This document shows positions 21,486-32,717 of a stretch of 64,000 bases of DNA, in pieces (position 1 is the stretch's first letter; each line of letters starts with the position of its first letter). The translations under genes and the position numbers were made by a program. Origin of the DNA: Mesorhabditis belari (Eukaryota; Nematoda; Chromadorea; Rhabditida; Rhabditidae). The notes below the pieces were generated by a model. That model was not told where the DNA came from. It saw nothing but the letters and a program-made list of their open reading frames with translations, and made no database searches. The stretch lies in assembly GCA_958450365.1 (NCBI GenBank), contig CAUEEP010000920.1, positions 707,501 to 771,500 on the forward strand. The letters are read 5' to 3'.

Positions 21486-22938
21486 ATGTTCAGCGGCAAT
21501 TTCTTGAAGAGGATCACGCAAGCTTTAATCGGAAGAATGACACTGCCTGAGACAACAAAGGCATCGACATCGGCCATGCAGGGACGATTGGTTTGGGTAA
21601 GGAGTTTAGTGCTATTAAAAGTTGCGGTAAATTAGAACAAGGGAAAGATTTTGGAGCTATAAAATTTGTATAAATTGAAAGGGTCATTTGAAACTCTATT
21701 CAGCTTTACAATTAGACTTTTTGATGTTTTCATTTTTAGATAGATTGTGAAATGACAGGTCTTGAGCCGGAAGTTCAAACACTCGTCGAAGTCGCAGTCA
21801 TTGTCACCGATCAGGATTTGAATGTGAGTTGTTTATTGAGCTGTTTTACTTATCGTTGATGATTTTCAAGAGGGAATAGGGTTGCAGAACAAGATGATTA
21901 TAAAAACCTAAACTGAAATATGTATTTTAATTTATTCTGAGAAACTTTAATCAAAACTTATCTTTTAGATAGTGGCCGAAGGTCCGGATATTGTCATTCA
22001 TCAAACGGAAGAAGTCCTCGACAATATGAATCCGTGGTGTAAGAAGACATTTGCGGTTAGTTTTATTTTTTAGTGGGTCGATTATCTTATTTTTTATACA
22101 TACATTTTTTAGAAAAATGGTTTACTACAAAAGATTCGAGACAGCAAAATTTCAATGGAAGAAGCCGAAGCACAGGTTTGCTTTTGGGATTTATTACGGG
22201 TTAGAGTTGGTACTGAAAAGGATTTAAAATCATTTTTTGCACCTTAATATAGCATTTCTTTACAGGTACTGTCTTTTCTTGAACCCTTAGTGGAAAAGGG
22301 AGTTTCTCCGATTGCAGGAAACACGGTTGGCATTTTAATTTTTTAGGTTTATGATAAACGTAGTTGCTATATATTTTGGATATTTAATGGCTTTAATGGA
22401 TATTTAATGAATTCTTTATTTAGGTATGGATGGATCGTGTCTTCATCAAAAAATACATGCCCCGATTGGACGCACATCTCCATTACCGAGCGCTCGATGT
22501 TTCAACGCTTAAAGAGGTGGGCAAATAGTGGGTGGATTATTTAGGTTATGGTTTAGAAGCAAGCAAAAGAAATAATTGAGCTGGGATGTAAAATTATAGA
22601 GTTAAAGTATGGTCAGTTGAATTGAGGTACCGATATAACCGGATAAGCATTAACTTTAATTTCCAGGCAGGTGATGTAAACGGAAAGGATCAATACTATC
22701 ATCTGTCAAGATAAAATACTCCACCTTTAATATTCTTCTTTAGATTTCACTGCGTTGGTACCCGGAAGAATTGAAGTTAGCGCCGAAGAAAAAGGGATTG
22801 CATAGGTGGGTTTTACTTGGAATCTTAAAATATTGATTTATGTTTTCTAAATATTTTTTATTTAGAGCCCTCGATGACATCAAAGAATCGATAACCGAGC
22901 TCAAATTCTACAAAGAAAACATCTTTAAACAAAAGTAA
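21486..22938 (+). CDS. Oligoribonuclease (REXO2/Orn family), complete, 210 aa
   Basis: 3'-5' exoribonuclease that degrades di- and short oligoribonucleotides to mononucleotides, usually in mitochondria and cytosol. Eight exons: 21486-21596, 21740-21823, 21969-22055, 22113-22175, 22266-22325, 22424-22516, 22744-22805 and 22866-22938, all in phase. DEDDh motifs are intact: IDCEMTGLE (Asp, Glu), VWMDRVFIKKYMP (Asp), ALDVSTLKE, and HRALDDIKES (His and last Asp). Length matches the family (about 180-240 aa). A basic N-terminal stretch (FLKRITQALIGR) is compatible with a mitochondrial presequence. The start ATG at 21486 is the only in-frame one giving this presequence; MTLPETT inside exon 1 could serve as an alternative cytosolic start. 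Confidence 0.96.
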
Positions 22939-25126
22939 ACTTAATAATTTTATGATTGACTAATCAATAATCTTAACGTGTTGTTGAGAAATTGGTACTC
23001 GCGGGTATTTAAAGCTTTTCTCGGATCCCTTTGAATTTAGATACATATTGCTCAAAGATTTTTTGCCTGATGAGATTGTTTTTCGATTTTTCTCTAAATT
23101 TTTGAATACAAAATTTATTCTTTGTTTGAAAAGCGCAAAAACTAAACGAAAATCACAAAATTGAGACACAGAGGTCGGGGGTTGAGAGGATTATTCTCTC
23201 AAAAATTTAAATTTTCAAATTTTCGTCAATTTCACACGATATTAGAATTATGAACCCTGTAGTATGGATTGCGAGACTGAATGTGTTAAAATATTTGCTT
23301 CAATCGTTTTGGGAACGCATTGGTTTTGGTGTTTTTAAACTGAATCCGGTTTGTTGTTGGTAAAATGCGACAAAAGCAACCATTCGTGCAGTCTTTTCAA
23401 TCTTTCGTAATACATTCAGCAATCAAGTAACTCCACTGTCACCCACTACCTTGACAGTTACTCTAACTGTATGGCTGACAAAAAAATGACAGGCTTTTTG
23501 GAAATAAAACGTTGAAATGGTCGGATCAATAAGATCTGTTTTGATCAACTTTCATTTCACTTTTTTCTCTTATTGGTTCAATTTCTCTCTCACTTTTTTC
23601 AAAAGATTAACTTCCTTATCCCTATACAGAAAAATTATTTTACGATTTTTACGATTATTAACGACAAGTACAGCATTAATAGTTAGCACTGTACAGTATT
23701 CGGTTGAAAGGTAAGTTCTGCCCGTTTTTTTGCGAGAGGTTCTTAAACTCAACCAATCCACACGTGTTATGGCTCATTTGAAAGCTGAATTCAAGGCGGA
23801 AAAAAGGGAAAACCCGTTTTTGAATTCATAAAGTTTTGAAGTTTTTACGGGCGTTTTAGTAAGCTCAGTCAGAACAAAAAAAGTGCCAAAATTGTGTTTC
23901 CATTGTTTTTTGTTCGGCAACATAAGCTAAAAACACGTTATTCGTACTCAGTGCATTAAATTACCCTTAGAAACTCATTTTTGAGATTTTTGGCAAAAAA
24001 AAGTCAAAATTTTTGTACCGAGCCGGGATCGAACCCTTGACCTTTTGGGTAGTAGCCGTCTCGCCGTTTTTTGCCTCTTTTCTTTGCTTTTTTCCTTTTT
24101 CTGCACCTTTTATCTAAAAAAATACCAATAAACAAAATGAGAAACACATAGTTCACTAATATAACTGAGAATGAGTAAAGAAGCAGAGTTTTTTAATGTT
24201 ATACTGTTTTCTTTTCTCATAAAGATTAAAAAGAACATGAAATCTATTCCCAATCATTGCCCTCTTTGATAAACAGAAATTTTTCACAAAAATATGTCAT
24301 CAAAAAGGTTTTTCTAGGGAAATTAGGTCAATGTTTATAGAATGGATTCAATTGTAACGAGAAAATTGGCAGTAAGCTCATTGTTTTGTGTGATAATTTG
24401 ACGAGTTTCTTTTTTTCGTTTTTCCTTTTTGTTGTGAATCGATTTATAATCATATCGATGGTTCCCTTTTGAAGGGTTTTTCTGTTTTCGATCGACAGCT
24501 TTTGAATCGAAAACGAAAGGTTTATAGCTTTGTTTTAACGGCTTGTAAACTTTTGTTAGCCGGCGCACCAGGCTACCGTGATTACTGTAACCAGGATGGC
24601 ACCAGGTTACTGCAACCGTAACCTGTAACAGTAATCCTGGTTGCTGTAAATAAAGGCTACAACTCTCATTAGTTTTGGAAACTATCGCTACCTGGAGCAC
24701 CGAGTTAATGTATCTTATCATCTTATCGAAACATCAGTTAAGAAGTTTATCAGTTAAGAAGTGGGATCCTTGTTTTCTGCTCAAAATGACGTCATTTCCT
24801 TTCCAGATCACTTTCATTGTCCAGTTTTATTTGTCCTCTCTTTTTATTTGTCAAATCCTCTCTTTGATCAATCAAGTGTTTGCTCTTTCCAATCATCTTT
24901 TTGATATCTAGATTTGTTTTCATTCACTTGTCTATCGAGCTAATCCAAACTAGAGATCATTGTTCTATTTAGCTGCTACATTGAGCTCCTATTTACATTG
25001 TTACATTGAACATTGTTAGCTGGCGCACCGGGCTACCGTGTTTACCGTACATTGAGCTCCTATTTACACTGTTACATTGAGCTCCTATTTACACATCTTG
25101 TACAGTATTCCAGAAAATCTCCTCAC
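22939..25126. other. Intergenic, no gene recognised
   Basis: Contains a tRNA-like element (24015-24066, minus), short inverted repeats around taccgtgattactgtaacc (24570-24650) with a related fragment at 25018-25045, and three copies of acattgagctcctatttac at 24979-25095. ORFs at 23517 and 24335 look like chance. Confidence 0.5.
24015..24066 (-). repeat. tRNA-derived fragment
   Basis: Minus strand: B box GGGTTCGATCCC followed by an eight-T run. The A-box half is degenerate. Confidence 0.45.
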
Positions 25127-28100
25127 ATGGGTCTCCTCACACACCGTTTCCGCTATATCGTCGTTTTCGGGTGTTTTCTCTGTTTAACAGCAATCAACTC
25201 AAACTATATCACAATGAATTTCACGTTTATTTGCATGAAAGATGATATGGATGGAGCGATCAAGAATGATAATGGAGTAAGTTTTGAGTACTAGGTACAA
25301 TTCATTCATAAATACTGTAAGAGTACCCTACCGCCCTCGTACAGTCGCGTAGTCGCAAAAGTTTTTTTAGTATTTCATCTCTTGCAAAGCACCCGTACTT
25401 TCAAAAAATGCGTCTTTGATATCAAAAAATAGCCCTGAATTTCAGCTATTTTTTGATACCTAAACGCGCATTGTAGCATAAACCAGTGTCGAGAAAAACG
25501 CGTCCAAAGCTAGACTACCCAACGCTCCGCACCGTCATTATGGGGGTGGGGTACTATTACAGTATTTACGGTAACAATTTTCAGACTTTGGTCAGTCGTT
25601 ACGATTACACACCAATGGAGAAGAGTTACATTGTGTGGGCGGTGGCTGCGGGGACAATTCTCGGCACATTTCCCATCAATTGGGGTTACATTCATTATGG
25701 GGCAAGGTAAGGAAACTTTCAGATTTCAGATTTCAGATTCAGATCTTCATCTCAGATTCCCATTCTTGATCGCCGGCACTTTGTCAGCTCTTTCAACAGC
25801 TCTTGTTCCATTTGCCGCTTCTTTCTCGTATCCTTTCTTGCTTGGGCTGAGATTTGTTCAGGTGAGGAGTCATGGGGAAAAGAGTGTTGCAAGAAAATAA
25901 GATTACACAGTAGTATTATTGAGAATAAAGCGGAATAGACGAACAATTATCTAGTTACTAATGGCTGAACAAACAAAAAACAACAATAACAAACAATGGC
26001 TCAAGTTAAGGGATAATTTTTAAGGTTGGTGTTTGCCAAAAATCAGCCTATCATCCTTAATAAGTGAGTTTGAGACTTTTGCAAAAATACACTGTCGCAG
26101 GCGGGGTCGAACTCCGAATCGGCTGAGAGATAGGCCGACACCTTGGCACTGCGCCACTAGGGAAGTTGACAACTCCCCTTTCCTGCACTTTGTTCCCTCC
26201 TCCAAGGTTTTCTGTGTTATCCTCTATTGGGGATTCTAGAAGACTCGATTCTGCTATTCACCGAAATCTACTAACGAATCAAAAGTTCAATCCAGGGTCT
26301 CGCCTACTCTGCTGATTTCGCGGCCATCGGTTTGGTGACAGTTAGATGGGCTCCACTAGCCGAGACTGGGGTTTTCATTGCAGCGATGACATCATTCACT
26401 CCTGTTTCCACAACAATTACGAATCCGGTTTCCGGTTGGGTGAGTGTCCTATAGTTTTACATTCGATTTTAGATATGAATCGTTTTTCAGATCTGCGACT
26501 CGTCTCTCGGATGGAAATGGGCTTTCTACGCGCACGCGATTGCCACAGTTATTTTCTTTTTGGGTAAGTTACAGGAATTGTTCACAGGTTATTGGTATTC
26601 TAGTGATGGTAATCGATCTTCTGACTATAGAATAGACTATAGAATAGACTATAGACGATCCTGATTGTAGAATAGAATAATCAGGTTGGCTTTCAGGTTG
26701 GCTATGGTATTACACAGACAATCCATCCACCCATCCCCGTGTTGATTCAAAAGAGCTAAAGAAGATTCAAGAAGGAAAAACCGAAGCTCATATCAAAGGA
26801 GATAGCTTTGTGCCATATTTGGTTAGTTTTCTCGAGATTTTCTTTTTTTATTTTCATCTTCATAACTAGTCTAAAGAGTCTAAAGAGTGACATTTGAGGA
26901 AATCTGTAAAAACAAGACGATCTTGGTTGTGTGGTTCAATTCGTTTGGGGAAATGACCACAGTGACCCTTCTACTCACCTATATGCCTCTTTATTTGAAC
27001 ACGGTAAAATTGAAAAGAGAAATTCGAATCAGAAAGTCGATTAATGTATTGGGTTGTCCAGTTATGAATGCGCGTTTTTACTATTTTGTAAATTTCTCAA
27101 GATATCGAACAGATGTATATGAGTGTTATATATCATTCGAAAGCTGAAGATCTCCTCTACATTTTGGAATAAAAAAAGTTTTTGAATTCATTCAACCTTT
27201 TGGGAAATTGACTGCACAAAGGGAGAGGTCGTTTTCAAAAAAAACCCATTCCAGCTTAGCTAGTCCTCAAGTTTTATGGTGTAAAATAACCGCCCAGAAA
27301 AGAAAAGAAAAGTAAAGATGCTCTGAAATTGTTATATTTTTTAAAAAGTTGTATTGATATATCTATTGGCCAAACATCAAACGGTTAACTCAATTTAAGC
27401 GAAGCCAAAACTTGATTCAAAGGCGCCCTTCCATTTTTTGGCCACCTCTTCTTCTGTGCAGTCAATTTGCCCAAAAGCTGAACAAATTCAAAAACTTTTT
27501 ATATCAAAATGTAGAGGAGATCTTCAGCTTTCGAATAATACTCATATATGTCTTTTTCTTGATTTCGGTATCTTCAGAAATTTACAAAATAGTAAAAAAC
27601 GCGCATTCATAACTGGACAACCCAATATATCTAAAAGTCGAATCTCTTTCAAATCTCTTAACAAATACAATAACAAATCCAATAACAAATCCAATAACAA
27701 ATACTTTAAATGGCAAATTTTCTCTTTTACTAGTGGAAATCCCTTTTCATTTCATCAAACGAGTTGAACCAGACGAAATTCTCAAAGATTTTCCTAAAAA
27801 TCTCCTAATTTTCCTTTAAAAAATCATTAAATTTCAAGGAAATCATCAAAAATCCGGTGATAATTGTGGTTTGGTTAAACTCGTTGGCTGAAATGTTCTC
27901 CGGTATTTCCATTCTCACCTATATGCCCATCTATTTTCACACGGTAGATTGATGAGAAAAGAGAGATTCATGCATGCTTTTAACAATTTTTTAACAATTT
28001 TTTTAACTAACAAACAATTACAACTAATCTTTATGAATTTAAATTATTTCAGGTTCTCGGTTTCGATGTGGTTACAACGGGGATTCTCGCGGCTGTCTCC

Positions 28101-29146
28101 TCATTTATGCACGCTCCATTAAAATATGCGTCTGGATATTTTAGTGACAGGATACAGTAAGCTTTGCTGAATTAAAAATATATTCAAAATAAATACAACG
28201 TTAATTATGCAAACTATTCTAGCTCAATCAACGAGATCAAAAAGATGCAAGTGTGCAATTTTATCGCTGTCGGTTTCGCGGGTATTTGTTGTATCATGAT
28301 CGGAATCGTGAAAAGGGCAGCTGGTGGAGTGCTGGCTGTGGTAAGGGATTAGGAACACCGAAATAAATATTTCAAATAAATACTTCAATACTAAAGCTTA
28401 AGGAAACGTTTAGGTTTTCTTCACCGGGGTTTATCTTTCGATGTCGGCCAACTGTGGGGGTTTCTATAAATGTGGAACGCTTGTTTCTAGGTAAATTTTG
28501 GGTTTTGTTAGAGTAAGAGGATTGCAAATGAATTTCAGGTATTCAAGTATGCAATTTCAAGTATTCAATTATTTTCACCTTTCAGACAATATGCTCATTT
28601 TGTGTTGGCGACTATTCAATTCATGAAATGTGTGGCTCTTGTGGCAGCTCCAGCAAGTTGGGCAATCTTTGTGAGAGATGAGACTGGTGAGAATCTATTT
28701 TTATTGATTATCATTTAGTAAAATCGAATTTCAGATGTCGTTCAATGGTCGTATGTGTTCTATTTGAATGGAGCCGTGCTTATTGTGGTTTGTTTTCGCA
28801 ATTACAAGACATTACAATACAAGTCAGCTGTCAGTTGTTACTTGGGTCAAGCTTTCACATGTTAACTTTCACCATCTAGAAAACAGAATTTCTAAATACT
28901 CCACGAGGAATTCAGTGCACCAGATGCTTTACTGTACTGGGCACAACTATAACAAAAAATATTTAGGCAAACATTCTTTTCCTCTTCGTTTGCACCGATC
29001 AACCAGCCGCATTCACTCATATCACGCGAGAGTCAAGAGATCAAATGAAAAAAGATACAGTAACTCAAGAAAATGATCAGGAAACGATTACTCTAGGAGA
29101 AAATAATGATCTTCATAAAGTAAATGAGAAAAAGATGGGTGTTTAG
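25127..29146 (+). CDS. SLC17-like major facilitator transporter (485 aa) with two alternative exon 7 versions
   Basis: Multi-pass solute transporter of the sodium-phosphate/vesicular-glutamate type. Exons: 25127-25276, 25585-25706, 25756-25861, 26296-26439, 26491-26563, 26697-26821, 7A 26899-27003 or 7B 27839-27943, 28053-28156, 28223-28340, 28414-28490, 28586-28686, 28735-28787 and 28967-29146. With either 7A or 7B the frame is continuous. MNFTFICM after the first membrane segment is typical of nematode SLC17 proteins. Later landmarks: GTFPINWG, VRWAPLAE (cytosolic loop), WLWYYTDNPSTHP and the substrate-path segment LTYMP. Start chosen at 25127 because TTCCAG at 25108-25113 makes a trans-splice-like acceptor just upstream. 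The C-terminal tail is hydrophilic. A mariner MITE and an antisense tRNA-like element lie in introns. Poly(A) signal near 29250. Substrate unknown. Confidence 0.92.
26096..26165 (-). repeat. tRNA-derived SINE-like sequence
   Basis: Minus strand: A-box TAGTGGCGCAGTGCCAAG, B box GAGTTCGACCCC, then TTTTT. Intron 3 of the transporter, antisense. Confidence 0.55.
27049..27625. mobile_element. Mariner-type MITE, 577 bp
   Basis: TA-flanked, ends TTGGGTTGTCCAGTTATGAA and complement. Sits between the two alternative exon 7 copies of the transporter. Shares terminal-repeat sequence with the element at 51097-51605. Confidence 0.88.
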
Positions 29147-30105
29147 TGATGAATTGTTTTGAGTGCATTTACGGGTTGCAAAGGGTTTTCCCTTCTTTTG
29201 ATTCACTTTCAACATGTATAGATTGTCTTTAAATGGTTTACAAACGCTAATAAAGTTTTAACTCTCAAATTTCCCATGTCAAAGCTGTGTTTCAAACATT
29301 GACCCGAGTTTTCTTCATGTAAAAAGAAAAAGTTTTGAACGTGGCGATTACAAGAGATTAAAAATTGATATCAAGAAATTTTCTGAAGGAAAATCTGAAA
29401 TCTTTTGTTTCTTTTGTTTTTGAAATCATCACGTAAACTAATTTCTTTTAGTAAATTAGAATATAGTTCACAAAAAGCTGTAACTGACTCACTTTATAAT
29501 AAATCTAGTATTAGATCCATTCAGGCCTTTAAATCCAGTTTAATGCAGATCTAAGCATCTCGATCTAAGCTATAGGCAAGGCCTGACCTTACAGAATATT
29601 CAGGATCAAGTCAAAAGTCATTACCATGAGTATGGCCTTGTATGGAAGTTTGATACTTAAACTGATTCTGACTGGTTCTAAATCAGCTCTGATAGTTCTA
29701 ATAAATCAGGTCAGGTATCAAATAGCAATTTAGAATTACCTATACCAGATTAATAACTGTAAAATTTGTTTATGTGCAAAAAGTAAAACATTAGGAACCA
29801 AGTGAAAATTAAAATTTGCAACCAAAACTAAGAAATAATGCATGAAGTTCAACTGAAACTCTACTTATTAACATGAAGAGAAGACACTTCATCGTTCATT
29901 TGTTCGGCACTAACATTTGTTCATTTGTAAGCTTCGTCATTGCTTGAACCAAGAGATCACAAGCATTTTCTGTGCTAAACAGATACATTTAATGCCGATC
30001 TTAAAAACAAATATTGGTTCCTAGAGCTAGAAGACTAATCGCACAACTAGGTGATACGTTATCATTATTTGTTTGCCTACTTGCTAAATTCAGAATAAGA
30101 AAATT
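29147..30105. other. Intergenic, convergent 3' ends, no gene recognised
   Basis: Holds the transporter 3' UTR, then AT-rich sequence without supported ORFs or repeats. Confidence 0.5.
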
Positions 30106-31430
30106 TTACCTGAAGCTTTCATCGCTGGTGACTGAAGACGCTGTCGCTTCATGGTGACTGAAGCCTTCATCTTTGGTCGTCAAATCATTCTGGAGTTGCC
30201 AAATAGTGCGGATATCCTTGTAAGTCTTTCCCTAAATAAGAAAGCCTTATACAGAGATCCTCAAATATCAAAGTATTAAATTTGAAAAGCTTACTGAAAT
30301 CATTGCAGCAAGAATCTTGGAGAGCTTCAAGCGGAGACAGCGGACCTCCATCCAATTAGAAACCTAAACCAAATTGCTTTTGTTGCAATATAAACTTGAA
30401 AACAACATTGTAGAGCGCATAAAGCTCCAGTCAAATCTTGCAAAAGTGCTTTCTCCTTGATTTTGATTTCCTCGCTGATTTCCAAGCTAAAAAAAACTAC
30501 TTAACATTATTAGGTAATAACTAACCTAGAATTCGACTTATCTTCCGTCAGAATTGGAATTTCTTTGTGATCTTCACACCACTTGATAACCTAAAATACA
30601 CGTGTCCAAAGATTAAGTCTTTAAGAAAGCTACCGTGTTCTCTCTTTTTAAAGCATCCAACTAGGTATAATAAATTAAAGTACCATTGCAGATATATTTT
30701 CATTTTTTACTTTTTTCCACCACTTTATAACTACATGGGCTCGTTGCGGAACTGAATACTCCAACCAGATTCAAAATGGAGCAAGTTTAAAAACTAAATA
30801 AAACAAGAAAACCAACTAAAACCTAGCAGTTTCAAAGGCTTCCTGAAAATAACACAGGAAAAACTAAAAATTTAGTCTTGGCTAACAAAGCATGGCGCCG
30901 ATCTCATCAGCAGCATTAGTTTCGGAGAGTTCATGCCATAAATATATATTGCTATTGCTATTTTATGCTATTCATATAACATTGTCGTTTTAAATTGTAA
31001 TTGAACCATCACTTTTTTCTTTTCAATAAATTCTAAGTTTTTTGCTATTTCTGTTTACATTTTTTTCTACTTTTACCAAGTAAATTTTAAATTGAAATCA
31101 ACAATCAACTTCCAAAAGTGCCCTATTTCTTACAAGAACCGGAAAAACCTACCTTCAGTATATTAACGAGTGTTCCCGATCGGTCCGCTTGCTTTGAGAT
31201 TTCCAACACCTTGTCATCGTTAGTCTTGATCTAAAATAAAAGATTAGAAGTTCACTGAAAACAAAAATTACTATACTGCACGTGTAATTTAATCAAGTTT
31301 GCATCAGTTCTTATCTAGATTGTGTTTGTGAAAACCTTTTTGAGGTGTGCTTTTCTAATAAAGATATTATAAAGTTATACCTTGTTGATAATCTTGCTTT
31401 TCAATTCAGCTATTGACGCCTCCCAATTTT
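30106..31430 (-). CDS. SKP1-related (skr-like) protein, 5' end unresolved
   Basis: Adaptor fold of SCF ubiquitin ligases, linking cullin to F-box proteins. Exons: 31430-31381, 31230-31153, 30590-30526, 30486-30396, 30363-30295 and 30231-30106 (stop TAA), phases consistent. IKTNDDKVLEISKQA matches the first SKP1 beta-strand and helix; VIKWCEDHKE matches SKP1 VIxWCxHHK; LLQDLTGALCALQ replaces the LFELILAANYL helix; SKILAAMISGKTYKDIRTIW matches the SKP1 VANMIKGKTPEEIRKTF signature. The acidic WCEEK tail is lost, replaced by a Ser/His-rich end, so F-box binding may be altered. The first visible exon (NWEASIAELKSKIINK) precedes the SKP1 domain and starts mid-codon; the true start lies further right, perhaps inside the damaged block near 31.7-32.1 kb. 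Confidence 0.75.
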
Positions 31431-31543
31431 CTAAAAAAACGAAATCATTTTTGAAAAGAACATGTGGTAACTAATTATTGAAAAAGGTGTCAAGCTGATA
31501 GTAAAACAATCTTAATTTAATAAAATCGTTCGAAAAAGTCATA

Positions 31544-31662
31544 ATAACAATTTCGCAGCAGTCCTACAACCAAGCCGTAAACGCGTTAGATGTAGAGGAA
31601 CACGCGAATTTCGAAAAGGAACGTACTTTGAGGACTGTTGTAGGACTGCTGTGAAATTGTTA
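31544..31662. repeat. Short inverted repeat
   Basis: Arms ataacaatttcgcagcagtc (from 31544) and their complement with one mismatch (to 31662) enclose about 65 bases. Immediately precedes the homopolymer block. Confidence 0.7.
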
Positions 31663-31679
31663 TTACGAATTTTCTCGGC

Positions 31680-31874
31680 GAAAAAACCTGAACGGGGGGG
31701 GGAAAAGAGCCCCCTTTTTTTTTCCCCCCCCCTTCTTCCCCTTTTTTTTCTCCCCCGGCCTTTTTCCCCCCCTTTTTTTTTTTCTTTTGGTTCTTTTTTT
31801 TTTTTTTTTTTTTTCGGGGTTTTTTTTTCCTTTTTTTTTTTTTTTTCCCCTGCCCCCCCCCCCCCCCCTCGGTT

Positions 31875-31923
<49 letters not shown>

Positions 31924-32110
31924 TTTTTTTTTGGGGGGGGGTTCGCCTTTTTTGGGTTTCCCCGGCGCCTTTTCTCCCCCCCCCCCCTCTCCTTAATAAT
32001 ATTTTTTAATATAATTTTTAATTTTCTTTTTTGGGGTTTTTTTTTTTTTGGTGGAAAGGGGGGGAAGGGGGGGGGGGGAGAGGGGGGGGGAAGAAGGGCA
32101 GAGAGGAGGG
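31680..32110. other. Homopolymer-dominated block, probable consensus artefact
   Basis: Long runs of T, C and G with almost no mixed sequence. The Lys/Gly or Phe/Pro ORFs across it are meaningless. Similar blocks lie at 5560-5755 and 63640-63860. Confidence 0.75.
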
Positions 32111-32270
32111 GGATTTTCTTAAACCCGAACACTGAACACCCGAACTTGACAACATGCCAACCTTTTGAATCCTGCAACTTTGCTAAACCTTTGAAACAAG
32201 ATGCAGTTCCGCAGACGAGAAAATGAAAATTTACCCACAAAAACTGGTACTAATAAACAATTTGACGGGG

Positions 32271-32614
32271 GCCACTTTGACCAGACTTGGTCAGCCCCTG
32301 ATTCTAGGCGTGTTTATTCTAGTCCTATTTTGCATTTTCTGGGGTAATCAAATACGCTTAATCAATTGACGATATTTTTAGAATATTTTGAACAACTTGT
32401 CACTTTGTATTTTGCCCCTCTCTTCATTTTTAAGCTAAGCAACACTGCAGAGGCCAAACTCTAGCTAGCTTATTAAAATATCAACAAAAATTGTGTCAGA
32501 GCTTTCTAAAAAGATTATCAATAGATTCATCCTGCTTGATTACCCCAGAAAAAGTAAAATAACGTTGGTAAAACAGTCAAAAGATACAATCTGACCAAAT
32601 CGAATCAAAGTGGC
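32271..32614. mobile_element. MITE, about 344 bp
   Basis: Inverted ends GCCACTTTGA, with inner matching arms around TTCTGGGGTAATCAA at 32338-32351 and 32534-32548. No coding capacity; target duplication not clear. Confidence 0.65.
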
Positions 32615-32717
32615 TTTGGTTTCCGCTTTTGCATGTTTGCAAATTACCGTTTAAAGTTCTGATACTTAAACAACTTTTCCTGTTCATTTTTCATTTCTAC
32701 TAACTCCGCACTCACTG

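Noticed and set aside
23517..23714. 65-codon ORF with hydrophobic stretch as membrane protein
   Set aside because: No splice-consistent neighbours, overlapping ORF of equal length on the other strand, no family features.
31539..32240. 233-codon Lys-rich and 191-codon Phe-rich ORFs
   Set aside because: Translations of homopolymer runs.
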